64,000 bases of DNA from NCBI GenBank assembly GCA_037176885.1, contig JAWWNJ010000077.1, positions 248,001-312,000 of the forward strand. Reading direction: 5' to 3'. Positions 38,190 through 49,082 of the stretch are shown here, in pieces. Below the pieces are notes generated by a model. The model searched no databases. It was given only the letters and a program-made list of their open reading frames with translations, and was not told the DNA's origin. A program made the position numbers and the translations under genes. Within the stretch, counting starts at the first letter, position 1, and every line of letters starts with the position of its first letter. This DNA comes from Favolaschia claudopus. Lineage: Eukaryota > Basidiomycota > Agaricomycetes > Agaricales > Mycenaceae.

Positions 38190-41100
38190 ATGCAATCAAC
38201 GGCCAACCTCACCCCGCCGTGTGCGTAATAATTAGTTTTCTCCTTTTCGGGACTTCACTCAAATTTTGTTCAAGCTCTCGTCGTTTGGGACTTCAGTGCA
38301 GATCCAAACGGCAAGGCTGCTCGTTGTCTAATATGCCGGGACGGGGTTTCACATCAAACGGACTACAATCGCCGCCGCCATGAGCAGACTTCGACACACC
38401 GTATACATTTGGACGATGCTCTTGAAACTCAACGCGCCACCCAACCCGCATTTACGAACCCGCCAACGGAATCAAAGGTGTCGGAAGACGCTCTGCGCCA
38501 TCTCCTTGCATCACTCAGCGGCCCAGGCGTCCGTCCTTATCCTGAAAGTGCATACCAACATCCCGAATCTCCGCCAGGAGTCGGTATTAATTGGAATCTA
38601 ATGGAAATCAACAATGAAGGAGAACTCGCCATGTCAGCCGATGAGCAAGCTGTCGCTCTCATTGCGGGCAATATTCTAGAGAGATTTGATTTGCCTGTTT
38701 CCGACGAAGAACCTGAAGAACGGTCCGACTCGGAAACTGAAAGCTTGAGGGAGCCGGAGGTCAATGGTGTGTACTCACTGAAGCCACGAACAATCACTCA
38801 AATCCTAAACTATTTAGAGGTTCCCAAATCTGCAGAATCCGAGCATAGCACCAGGTTTGGGCCACCCCCGACCAAACGCGCTCGAATGCAAGATGAAACT
38901 GGGAGCGATCGGTATTGGTTTCCTTGGCCAGATCGTATTGTGAGTGACACAATCTCGCCGTAGCATGCATCCTGACTATTATCCAGTCATGCACGCTCGA
39001 CATCCTCATGCATTTACCGCGCTCAGTCTTCTCACAAAAGCAACTAGACCTTTTTCTATGGCTTCTTAAAGTAAACGAGGTGGACGACGTCCCGAGCATC
39101 AAGCAAATGCAAAAAATCAATCTCGCTTTGCAAAAAGTGTGCGGAATCGAGACGTTGGCTTATGATGGCGCTCTCGGGCATAAGTATTTTGTCAACAGTT
39201 TGGCTCAAATCATTGCTCAGGTAGGTGAAGCTCAACTGCGAACCTCTTGAATCTGTTAAAGCTAGATATAGGAAATGGCTAATCCTCGAGTACGGCCGCA
39301 CCTGCATTTTTATCCCGAAGATAGCGGCGAAAAGTTATCGGAGGCCCGTCAGGGGGAGCGTTGGCTCCACGAACTTCCCGACGAGCAGACGACGCCTATG
39401 GTCCGCATCTCCGCTCAGGATTATTACATCTATGAGCCGGCAATGCTTGACTCAGCGGAGGGCGAATTTTGTGTCCCCATCCGCTGGTTCTCTCGTGGCG
39501 GGGAGTTCTTTGCCAAGTGTTGGCGTATGGTCGCAATCTCCACGGATACTGTTTCTGGGTGGCGTATTATCCAGACTGACGACTACGAGGTCTCTGCACG
39601 TCGGTTTCTTAAGAATTTTCTTCAGTTCCAAACCGATGCTGGATTGCACAATGTTCCGCATCCGTCGAAAATACTTGGTTGCCTCCAGTCATTGATACGC
39701 ACAATTCTCTTTCTGATACATTTTTAGACGTGTATAATCCCGACACACACCAATCTCGTTCGTGGGATCATACCAATCCAAGCGAAGGCAATCGTTGGCG
39801 CGCCAAAGCCAACGGCTCTCGCGTTGTCGTATTTCCGATGTGGGTTTACTGCGACGATACCTCGGGAAATGTCTCGAAGAAATGGAACGAACACAATAGT
39901 TTCTTGATGACGCCTGCAGGATTACCACGCGCTGAGGCTCAAAAAGAGTACAACATCCATTTTCTTTGCACTTCCAACATCGCTCAACCGCTGGAAATGT
40001 TGGACGGGATCGTCGAACAGTTGGAGTGAGCCTCGGAATGTGATATGTGGAAGCTGACTGACAGTTTTTTGTAGGCAGGCTCAGGGAGACGGAATCTGGG
40101 TGTGGGACATTGAGCATAATGAACCGGTCTTGGTCATTCCTGAGGTCCTCGCGCTGCTCGGCGACAATCCAATGCAAAGCGAGTTTGCGTGTCATATAGG
40201 GCTTCGCGGCAAGTTATTCTGCCGTGCTTGTTGGGTCAAAGGTCACGATGCTATGGACGGGGATGACGGGGATGACGCCCCCGCTCCATCTCGACACCAA
40301 AGAGCCCCGAGCGATGCTGAGAGCGTTCAGAGCGATGGTGCCAGTGTTGCTGGCAGTGATGTTTCAAGCGAGCCCGAGAGTGACAAGGCAGCACCCAGGG
40401 GAGCTGAAAAACGTAAGCCGGCGAAAAGATTTCAAGAGACAATGAGCGATATGGTTCAGCGTGTAAAGTCGTTCATGAAGGTGAGATCTCCATACATCAA
40501 TCCCACAAACACTGAGTTACAAACAGGTCGGGAAATTGCGGCGTAAACCCGAGACTACGGATAAGTTGCGATCCTTCTTTACTGAGGCGTCAACCAAGCT
40601 AGACACCAAAACGAAGATCAAGAGCTTGCGTACGGAGACCGGGCTCAAAGACACCTTTCAGCTGGTGTTCATCGAGAAACTATTTGCATCTTACCACAAA
40701 AAACGCGGTGCTCAGACTAAACAAGCTGCTTTGGATGCCGCTGTAGCGGCGCTGCCTAAGGAGACGACGAGTCCCGTCTGGCGGATTAGAGGTGTGATTC
40801 ATTTATCTATATTCAAGCGACCAGCTGAAAAGAGTTCTCGGTAGGTCTGGATCCGCATCAAGATACACCAGTGGAAATCTTGCATGTTATTCTGCTCGGT
40901 TTCGTGAAATACCTTTGGCGCGATGTGATTGCGCAGCTCAAAGGTAAAGACGAAAAGAAAGAGCTGCTCATTGCACGTCTGACATCCGTTGATGTCACGG
41001 GCCTGGGAATTTCCCCACTTGCTGGCAGAACTCTCGTGCAATATTCTGGCTCTCTTACTGGCCGCGATTTTCGCGCGATAGCTCAAGTCGCTCCATTCGT

Positions 41101-43069
41101 GTTGTATGACCTAGTGTCTTCGGAGTGTCTCGAGACATGGCAAGCTCTTTCCAAACTTGTACCGCTCATTTGGCAGCCTGAGATTGAAGACATTGGAAGC
41201 TATGTGGTGCGTGCCGTGAACTTTCAAGCTGTAGGGTGCCTCAACCTTTTTCGCAGACGCTGGTAACAAAGGAGATTGATCATTTTCTCTTATGCGCCGC
41301 CAAGTGGACAACGCGATGGTTTAATAAACCAAAATTTCACATTATCCTCCACTTACCCGCACATATTCGTCGCTTTGGACCCGCTATCCTCTTTGCAACG
41401 GAAGCATTTGAGTCTTTCAATGCTATCATACGGGCTAAGAGCGTGCATTCTAATCGCCATGCACCTTCACGAGACATCGCACATGCCTTTGCTCAAGGTA
41501 ATCGTATTCGACACCTGCTCAGCGGTGGCCTCTTTGTTCTGAAAGAGGCTGAGTTTGTGGAGGACTCGTCCACTGGTCGTAACACACCCCGATTTGCTTT
41601 TACCCGAGAACGGACTGCTTGGAGGAGTATTGGCGAGGGGCCGCGACGGCTCGTTCAGGGGCGAAGTACTGTTACTGCTTACCTTGGTCTTGACCAAAAG
41701 AAATCTTCTGTGCCAGGTATGTCCCACTTCTCTCTTTCAAAGGGATCTCGTTCTATTGAAGGCCCCACAGGCAACTCAACGGCAGACCAGCTCAAGCCGC
41801 GTCTGATGTCCCACACAATCACAGGACAGCGCGTTCAATCGTGGTCTGCTAAACCTGGCCTATATCAGACCAACAAATCCCTCGTCATTGAAAACGGTGA
41901 TACATGCGCGCCCGGCAACTTTGTCGTCGCCCACGACTGGCGTCGCTCCGGTGACACCTTCGTGGGCCGTGTCGAAGAAATACTACACCGCGTTGACCCT
42001 CAAGCAACACAAGAATCCGAGCTCAATGTGGTGCTCTTGCGAAGAGCAGTCGTCAACACCACCCGCGAACGATATGGTATGCCGTCGGTGGTACTGAGTG
42101 AGGAATGGGCGGCCTTACATGGCAAAGTATGTGGTTGAGTCCAACGCAGGTCAAGCTAACTCACAATTTCAGGATGTCCTGTGCACCGTCAACGTTCAGC
42201 ACAATTGTAAAGACAACTTGTGCGCCACCACCGCCTCGGTTCCGGTCTTCCAAGAGCGAGTAAAAACGAGCCAGACCGCTGCACGAGTTTCCCACACAAA
42301 GAATGTCGACGACGTTGTCTTGAACACCGCTCAAATGCGTGACGCCGTGTACGTTCAGAGATATCGCGTCAACTCCGTTCCAATGGATGTCGATCGCATT
42401 GTCACTGAAAGTGCGGCGAAGGAGATCGATGCACGCAAGAAGCGCACAGGCACGGTGCCCGCCGCTCGCGTCCCAGCGCGACCGCGTAGCGACCTCAACG
42501 CTCGTATCCATCAGGCTCCCTCCGCCCTTCGCGCACCGTCCGTGTCGCTGGCATCTAGTTCGACATCCGTAACAACTGGCGGCGATCCAGCTCCGGCCGG
42601 GCATTTGCTGTCTTCGTCAACCGGGGGCGCTCGCGTCCCACCATCCTTTCTACCTGCGCCTCCCAGACCACCACGGCGAACATCGGCTCGCCCCGCCCCT
42701 CGTGCACTCCCACCCACCTCCTCAGTATTGCCGTCATTCGCCGGCACTCACTTCCCACACGATTTGTCTCGCGCTCAGCTCTTGCCTCCACCAGCTTCAG
42801 CGCCGCCCTCGTTCTCTCCACCCGCCATCCAGTCCCTCCAGCGCTATCCCTCCGAATCTTCGGCTACATCTCACGCACCAACTCACATGCACGCCCCCCC
42901 GCACCACTTCATGCCTCGCTTTCCTCCGTTAGAGCCATCAGCCCCCGCCTATCCGCATCCCCCCAATCCCTCCTCCTCCTCGGCTGCCACCACTGATACC
43001 CCCCAAGTATCATCATATCCTCCTTTTGACCAACAACTTTATCGTCCATGGCCGTGGTATTCTCAGTAA
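38190..43069 (+). CDS. Tnp2-like (transposon-associated) repeat-family protein
   Basis: A multi-exon gene of roughly 1,450 residues with the frame open across most of its length. A C2H2-like finger near the N-terminus reads CLICRDGVSHQTDYNRRRHE. A variable region leads into a conserved core that includes LHVILLGFVKYLWRDVI, LTGRDFRAIAQVAPFVLYDL, WQALSKLVPLIWQPEIED, WFNKPKFHIILHLPAHIRRF, ILFATEAFESFNAIIRAKSV and SNRHAPSRDIAHAFAQGNRI. These blocks match a family repeated hundreds of times in Agaricomycetes and resembling CACTA-type Tnp2 transposases. The C-terminus is Pro/Ser-rich. The start at 38190 and the intron after it were chosen because they keep the finger in frame, and are tentative. 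Whether the copy is active, silent or host-used cannot be told. No flanking terminal repeats were found. Confidence 0.65.
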
Positions 43070-44208
43070 TTTGTACACCTTGTGAACTGAATCTATTGAT
43101 GTTTTTATCAACCTCTTTGCTGCAGTATCGTTCGCAAGAAAAGTGATTTATTGAAGTTAATTGGCAACAAAGGGTGTGTATTTACTTTCCTAAGAATTCG
43201 GCGCACGGGGCGGCCGTGGCGTTGTCAAGCGAAGGAGATTGCGGCCAGCGCGAAACGTATCAAACGCGAACGGGGGCGAACGAAGTCGGCGATGGTGGCA
43301 GCGAGTCGGGACGAGGAGGAAGAAAAGGGATTTCTTCCCCTGTCAAGGGAGAGGGGGTGGGTTTGGAAACGCTGACGGTGCGGTTTCGTACGCGTACGGC
43401 GCGGTATCGACACGAACACGCGGGTTGAGCGGACGCAAGGGGCGGGGTTTGCAACGCAAAACGCGCCAGTGGCCGGGGTTGCGAGATGCGAGAGGCAGAG
43501 TTGTGGAACGCGAGCAGCGGAGGGGTTTACAGTGCCAGTGGCGGGGTTTCAAACCCAACGCGCGTTGAGTGCGACGGCGCGGTTGGGTTGTTGTGGCTGG
43601 TGTCGGAGAGGCGGGGAGAGACGGGAGAGTGAGAGGGTGCAGCCAGAACGGCTCGTTCCTTTGTTGGCGACGTTCTTTGACACGCGAGCAGTGGACTGGG
43701 GGTTCGGCAGTCGAGAGCCGGTCGGTTTCACGTTGAGACGAGCGCAAGTGGCGGGCTGGGCAAACGCGAGCGATGGCTAGGCAAACGCGAGTGGCGGCGT
43801 TTGGCACGCGAGCGGCGGGATGGGGCACGCGAGCGGCGGGATGGGGACACGCGAGCGGGCACAAGCACGAGTGGCGGGATACGAGCGCTAGAGGCGGCAG
43901 CAGCTGCGTCGACAAGGGACAATCTCAGCGGATCGGTATGGACGACAAAGAGCGAGACAAAAAAACATACCAAAATCCGGATTCAAAACACCACAAACCC
44001 CGCGATCCTCCAATTTCAGTCTGGTTGTGCCTTGATTGGGATCACCGTGCCACCTCTGCGTTAACTCGCGCGCCAGATCTCTTGGGGGTGTTAGAGTTGA
44101 GTTGCGGTGGGACGAGGGGAAGCAGTGAGCAGAGGGCGTGTGACATGTCACTTTGTGACAATTTCCGAGGCACCCACATTCACCCACACCACGATCAAGT
44201 CTCCACAA
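43070..44208. repeat. CpG-rich degenerate minisatellite
   Basis: Between about 43170 and 43910 the DNA is rich in CpG and G, with many imperfect copies of a core like ACGCGAGCGGCGGG. The clearest is a direct tandem of about 20 bases at 43804-43843 (GGCACGCGAGCGGCGGGATG, then again). Open frames in several directions here are repeat artefacts and encode Arg/Pro/Ala-rich nonsense. It lies between the Tnp2-like gene and the dioxygenase gene. Confidence 0.65.
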
Positions 44209-44596
44209 TGTGAGTGTCCGTTTCTCGACTAACCTCGATTATACGCCGACACTGGCTGCTCTTTTTGAAGATTCTATTCCTGTACTCCGCACAGCAATCA
44301 GCACTGAGGAAAATACTCATTTGTTGCTGTACAAACCACCGCAGCCCCGAATCGCGCCCGGTAAGTCATTCTGTGTTAGCGCAACGGCCGAGGAAGCGGA
44401 GGTGGCGGCGCTGCTTTGCGACCCAAACCCGGGAACAAGCAGAGCCGCTTTCTCTGCTCCCTCGGCCGTTGCCACTCACTTCGAAGACTTCAAACATGGC
44501 TGACCATTTGCTTTTGTAGGTTTTTGGAAGGATGTTAGGGAAAGTCCTTCCCAAGGTCAGTCGTTTGTTTCGTTTTAAAGGAAGAGACATCTATTG
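44209..44596. promoter_or_regulatory. Upstream region of the TET/JBP-like gene
   Basis: A possible 5' exon (frame reading FSTNLDYTPTLAALFEDSIP) precedes 44597 but no clean start or splice to the main frame could be closed. A 13-bp inverted repeat with 66-base spacing (44381-44393 and 44460-44472, GCAACGGCCGAGG) lies here and could form a hairpin. Confidence 0.4.
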
Positions 44597-46122
44597 ATGA
44601 CTTCACCGCAGACCCGGAAAGGCACTGTCTTTTCCGGGTGGTTGGATGTAGCCGTCGACTTCGTCTCACTCTTCACCGAAGCAATCAATGCCGGGGCGGA
44701 ATCCACAAACGACCATGCGCTCGACGACGATCTGGACGGCTTGGAACCGCTTTTAGATCCCAGCGGTGTCGACAACGAGTTCGACAACGACCCTCTCAAT
44801 CAAGTCGACAGCAAGCGGCCAGCCTCGCCATCGACATCGCAGCCTGCGCAGAAAAAACGCAAACGCGCTGAACCCATTTTTGAAGATGTCGTCGCGGCGG
44901 GAAAGCCTCCCAACGGTCACCGACGCCGAACGCGCGCGCGCGATGAAGATATTAAAGCGCGAGGGCATCTTCCTCGCAAGTCGACTGTCGAGGAGCACGT
45001 CACACCTGCGGTTTATGTCCCTACGCCATACTTTGACGCACTTGCGCTGCCAACCACCGCGTCCGCATACCTTGCCAAAGCAGAGACTGCGGCAGAGACC
45101 CGAGGCTCGAAAAAACGACGTTCGCTCGCAGAGATGTTGGCAGCAGGGTTCCAGTTGGTCAAATGGGACGGAATGTGAGTGCTGTGTTCCCTAACGCTGA
45201 ATCTTCAGCTAACACAGATGTAGCAAGGGCAAGCCGCTCGTTGATGTTCACGGGCGCATATTCTCGGTATTGGTTGGGCAGCCTGACCAGCCTGGCTATC
45301 GGACAGCAGTCTCGCGAGCCTACGCTACGATGAAGAAGCAATTGCAGGATACACATTTTCCTGCTTCTTTCCGGAAACACCGACGCGGCCTATTTGCCGC
45401 TATCAACGTTGGACTTACTCTTGGTGCTGGCCAATCCGATCCTACGTGGCTCGACGGTGGAGATTACAGTGAGGTGGCAGAGCGTCTTCTGGCAGACGAT
45501 AATATCGACAGAATGGCTCAATTTGCGGACGGTCAGTAAAACATGCATATTCAAAATGACGTGCGTGCTGATCTTGTACCTTTCCTCAGCGGCGTTTGCA
45601 ATGTGGGCGCCACGCCTTTATGATCACTACAGCAAGAACAACGAAAGGCTCGATGAGCGGTGCCCTGGCCTACGACGCCCATTTGCCCGCTCCGTTTTCT
45701 GTTGCACTGCGTTCAATTTAGGTCTGAATATATGGACATTCAAGCATCGGGATATACGCAATCTCCCGTACGGATGGTGTGCGGTCCAGGCACTCGGTAA
45801 CTTCGACGCTACGAAAGGTGGCCACCTCATCCTCTGGGATGTCAAACTCGTTGTCGAGTTTCCCGCGGGGGCACTTATTCTCTTACCTTCCGCCACGATT
45901 GCCCATTCCAACATACCAGTTCAAGACGGAGATGAGCGGATGTCGTTCACTCAATTCACCGCGGGAGGTCTGTTTCAATATACCGATAACGATGGGAGGA
46001 CACAAGGCAAATTTGCACAAGACGATCCGAAGGGGTTTGCTGAGCGAGAGGAGAGTCGGAAGTCCCGGTGGGCAGAGGGATTGGAGATGTTTAGCACGCT
46101 AGAAGAAATCACGAAGAAATGA
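44597..46122 (+). CDS. TET/JBP-like 2-oxoglutarate/Fe(II) dioxygenase, fungal type
   Basis: Three exons. Exon 1 (from ATG 44597) is acidic and ends FQLVKWDG. A GTGAGT...TAG intron leads to IKGKPLVDVHGRIFSVLVGQ and a block ending RMAQFAD. After a second intron comes the core: FNLGLNIWTFKHRDIRNLPY, GWCAVQALGNFDATKGGHLI, then LLPSATIAHSN and DERMSFTQFTAGG. The HRD (HxD), distal His in IAHSN and the Arg in DERMSF are placed as in double-stranded beta-helix dioxygenases and fit the iron- and 2-oxoglutarate-binding positions of the fungal TET/JBP class, which oxidise 5-methylcytosine or thymine in DNA. That class is expanded in mushrooms. The assignment rests on motif order and recall of the family, so the substrate is inferred. 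The start could lie further upstream. Confidence 0.6.
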
Positions 46123-46215
46123 TTTGGGATCTCACAGAAAAAAGGCTTGAACCAGTACGGAAACTTGATTGACACAGACGAATAAATACAAACGCTTGTA
46201 AAGTAGAAGATACAT

Positions 46216-47262
46216 TCAAATCGCAGTATTAACCAATGCTTTGACTTTGCCCAATTGACCCGTGAGCTCAGCATTCTCCGCCTTGAGGGTGTGGACAGTC
46301 TTACGAAGAACATGCAGTCCTTCGTAAAGTTTCCGCAATGCGGCGACTGCCGATTCGCCCTTTGCGTGAGCTGCTCGCACACGGAATACCAGCCACGTCT
46401 CGAATTCGTCGAGCTCCGTCAATGCCTCCACCTCGTGTGTGGTGCTCACCACATCCGAATAAAGTCCCAGTAGGCCGTCATCAAACATTTCTTCATATTT
46501 TATCTTGACGTCTTCATTTTGCGGCTCAACGCTCTCCTCCCATGGCAGCTGAGAGAAGTCATGGCCTGGGAATGTAAGTGAGCAACACACAAATTAGTGG
46601 AGAAAAAAACTGAGACGACGCACTCTTGCCCTGCCGGTCCACAAAGTATGGCCAATTCAGATCCTGATCCTCCCATGCCTCCTCTTCCTCTTCCTCCAAG
46701 CCCTCCTCTTGCTCGATGGAACCATCCTTCAATGGATCTTCAAGCCCGTTTGGAGAGAGATCGAGGTGTGTCGGACAGCCATCGCCCAGCATTACACCGC
46801 GCATCCGCCAGCTGTAGCTCTTGAGCGGCGGATCCGAGGATGGGATGGTATAATCGGGCGGTGTTGAAGGGAGATGGGAGGATGGAGAGGATGGCGGAGA
46901 GGGGGAATATAAGCGAGCTTGCGGAAGCTGCACGTCGACGCCGACTGAAAGATGCGATGTTGAGAGACAATAACGGAATAGAGTAGAGAGGACTAACATT
47001 GGGCAAAATACTGAGTCTCACCGACCTGGCTGTTCAAAGCTCCATAGCCAGAAAGAGGGGGCTCGAAATCATTAATAGGAGCTGCGAAAAGTCTTGAGAG
47101 AATGTTAGTGGGTTGTAGCTGAGGAGGAACACGGCAAAACCTGGCAGTCGCCTTTCGAGAAGCCTGTGAAGCGTGTCGGGGACGGCTCAGCGAGGGTGTG
47201 TCGGTGTCGGGAGACGCGACGGGAGAGAAGCGGCGGTTTTGTTTGGTCGAATTTGTCTTCAT
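46216..47262 (-). CDS. Hypothetical protein with coiled-coil C-terminus
   Basis: Not recognised. Three or more exons. The N-terminus (MKTNSTKQNRRFSPVASPDT) is basic and disordered, followed by a Pro/Ser-rich stretch (SPSPPSSPSSHLPSTPPDYT) and an acidic run (EEGLEEEEEEAWED). The C-terminal 120 residues are helical, with heptad-like spacing and a probable coiled coil: ALRKLYEGLHVLRKTVHTLK, then AENAELTGQLGKVKALVNTA and TAA at 46216. A short conserved-looking DFSQLPWEESVEPQ motif precedes it. It shares a 219-base divergent promoter with three ACGCGT boxes with the next gene. A cell-cycle role is suggested only by that promoter. I cannot name a family. Confidence 0.65.
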
Positions 47263-47481
47263 TCTCGAAAAGGAAGGTGGGTGATATGGTGAAATTGGAA
47301 ATCATTTGTTTCGTCCCTTTTATAGCGTCGCGTCGCGTTGTACGCGTTTGTCGCGCTTGTTTATTATCAACAAAAATCAGCAAGACGCGTCGAGAAACGC
47401 ACGTGAAGGTCTGCCACCGCGTTCTTATAAAAGGACGCGTACAATCTCACCGCCCCTATATCCATTTTGCAATAATTTCAA
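47263..47481. promoter_or_regulatory. Divergent promoter with three ACGCGT (MCB-type) boxes
   Basis: 219 bases between outward-facing starts. ACGCGT occurs at 47342-47347, 47385-47390 and 47435-47440, three in 99 bases. In yeasts this is the MluI cell-cycle box bound by the MBF complex (Mbp1/Swi6). Three copies in one short spacer exceed chance, although CpG-rich surroundings raise the background. Confidence 0.5.
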
Positions 47482-49082
47482 ATGACCACCCCATACAATT
47501 TCGGCCCCATTCCCAGCCCGCAGCCGCGGACGCTTGATGTGCCTCTCACACATCCCTTCCCCTCTTCCTACCCCTCCTCGTCCGACCCACCGAGCTCGCC
47601 TAGCCCACTCAATTATGCTCACTCTTCCCCACCACCGCTCCCTACATCCTCTGTGCCACCGCCGCCGCAGACTCCAGCAGTCCTGAGTCCCGTCTTTATC
47701 GACACCATTGCACGCGAATTTTGTCTGGAACAGAAACAGACCCAAATGCTGCATACCTTTGTCGGTGTAAGTCTTCAAGCATTCTCCCCTCTTGTCGGTA
47801 TTCAATAGTTCTTTAGTTCGGATCCCTTGATGCGGGCCTCTCGTTTCCCGACATGGCAACGCGGGTCGTCTTGCTCGCCGCTCAATTTGGCGACGCGGCC
47901 GAGAGACGACGCAAAGAGAAAATGGAGGAGCAGGAGAAGACGGATCATAGGGCAATGTGGCGGGATCTTCAAGTCAGACTTGAAGAAACCTTTACCTTCA
48001 CGCGTCAACAGAAGGTGTGTCCTGAGTCTTTTATATCATGCATTTGCACTTACTCTCGGAAGACGCACATCCGTGGTGTCGTGCAGGATGTCATATATGA
48101 AGGGAGCCGTACAAAGTTTTTGAAACTGCATGTCGACGTGTGGGTGCGTGCATTCTCTTCTTTATGTCTGTTCGTATATGATCTGTTCTCATTGACCTTC
48201 CCAAGGATGCTGTCGAGCGACGCAAGAAAGAGTTGAGCCTCGACAATATTTTCGGTGTACCTGGGAGGGAGAAGATCCTGGGTCAGTTGATTAAGAGACA
48301 ATGCTCAAGTGTCCGCAATTCATGGCGCACAGATGTATGTCGTTCGTCTTCTTGCTTGTTGCTATTCTAAAGATTCGGAAACAGTTGATTGCGAGCATCA
48401 AACCCAAGAAGTTCACTTCTCTTGCCGACTTTGTGTACAACTCTGCTAACAAGTACCGAATGGGAGGCGGAGGAGGGGAGCTGCCACAGATTTATACAAT
48501 TCACGCGGTCTTACTTGTACGTGCTCAGAATCTTTGTTAAGCTTGAGCTGAAGCAGAGATTGGACAGCGACGCTTCGTGTTTGACAATCCGACCCTCATC
48601 ACTGCTGCTAGCGCCGAAGAGGAAGACACTGAGGAACCCGAGGACAGCGATGTCGATTATGAGGAGGCCGAGGGACGCCGCAGCCGGAAGAAAGCAAAAA
48701 CGGGTAAAATTCCCAAGAGTGCGAGTTTTTGGGGTGGCGTAGACAGGTGGTTCAAGGAGGAGGTTGATAAACGTGGTTCGACCTTGACAGGATCGAAGTG
48801 GAAGAGGTGCGCTTTCTTCTTCTCTAAATCACGTCTCTCATCCTTCGGCTCATGGCAATCTTCAGTTACGTTGACCAGCTCATGAAGGACGACCAGGCGA
48901 AATTCAAGGGGATCTTGCCTGGCTCTGTTGTTGTTGAGGAGAGAAGTCCGTTGCTGGAAGCTTGTGGCGCCGAGCAGCCGATTCAGCAGACACCGGGATT
49001 GGGGTCGGGTGTGTTTCGTTCATCGGGTCAGATGCTGGAGTCGATGATCCAGGGCAGCGGTGGCTACTCCTCAACTCGTTAA
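47482..49082 (+). CDS. Hypothetical Agaricomycete-type protein
   Basis: Not recognised. Seven exons join cleanly. The N-terminus is Pro/Ser-rich (TPYNFGPIPSPQPRTLDVPL). The middle reads VFIDTIAREFCLEQKQTQML, FPDMATRVVLLAAQFGDAAE, then DVIYEGSRTKFLKLHVDVWD and a basic helical block with ILGQLIKRQCSSVRNSWRTD. An acidic run (EEEDTEEPEDSDVDYEEAEG), a Lys/Arg stretch (RRSRKKAKTGK, a likely nuclear signal), FWGGVDRWFKEEVDKRGSTL and a Ser/Gly-rich tail follow. The basic helical block plus nuclear signal suggest a DNA-binding protein, by inference only. Such proteins recur in mushroom genomes, often near mobile elements. Confidence 0.7.

Noticed and set aside
43343..43915. A 190-codon minus-strand open frame rich in Arg, Pro and Ala
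   Set aside because: It is a translation of the CpG-rich repeat units and has no family match or splice structure.
37881..44600. A complete DNA transposon with defined ends around the Tnp2-like gene
   Set aside because: No matching terminal inverted repeats or target duplications were found by eye at either side.
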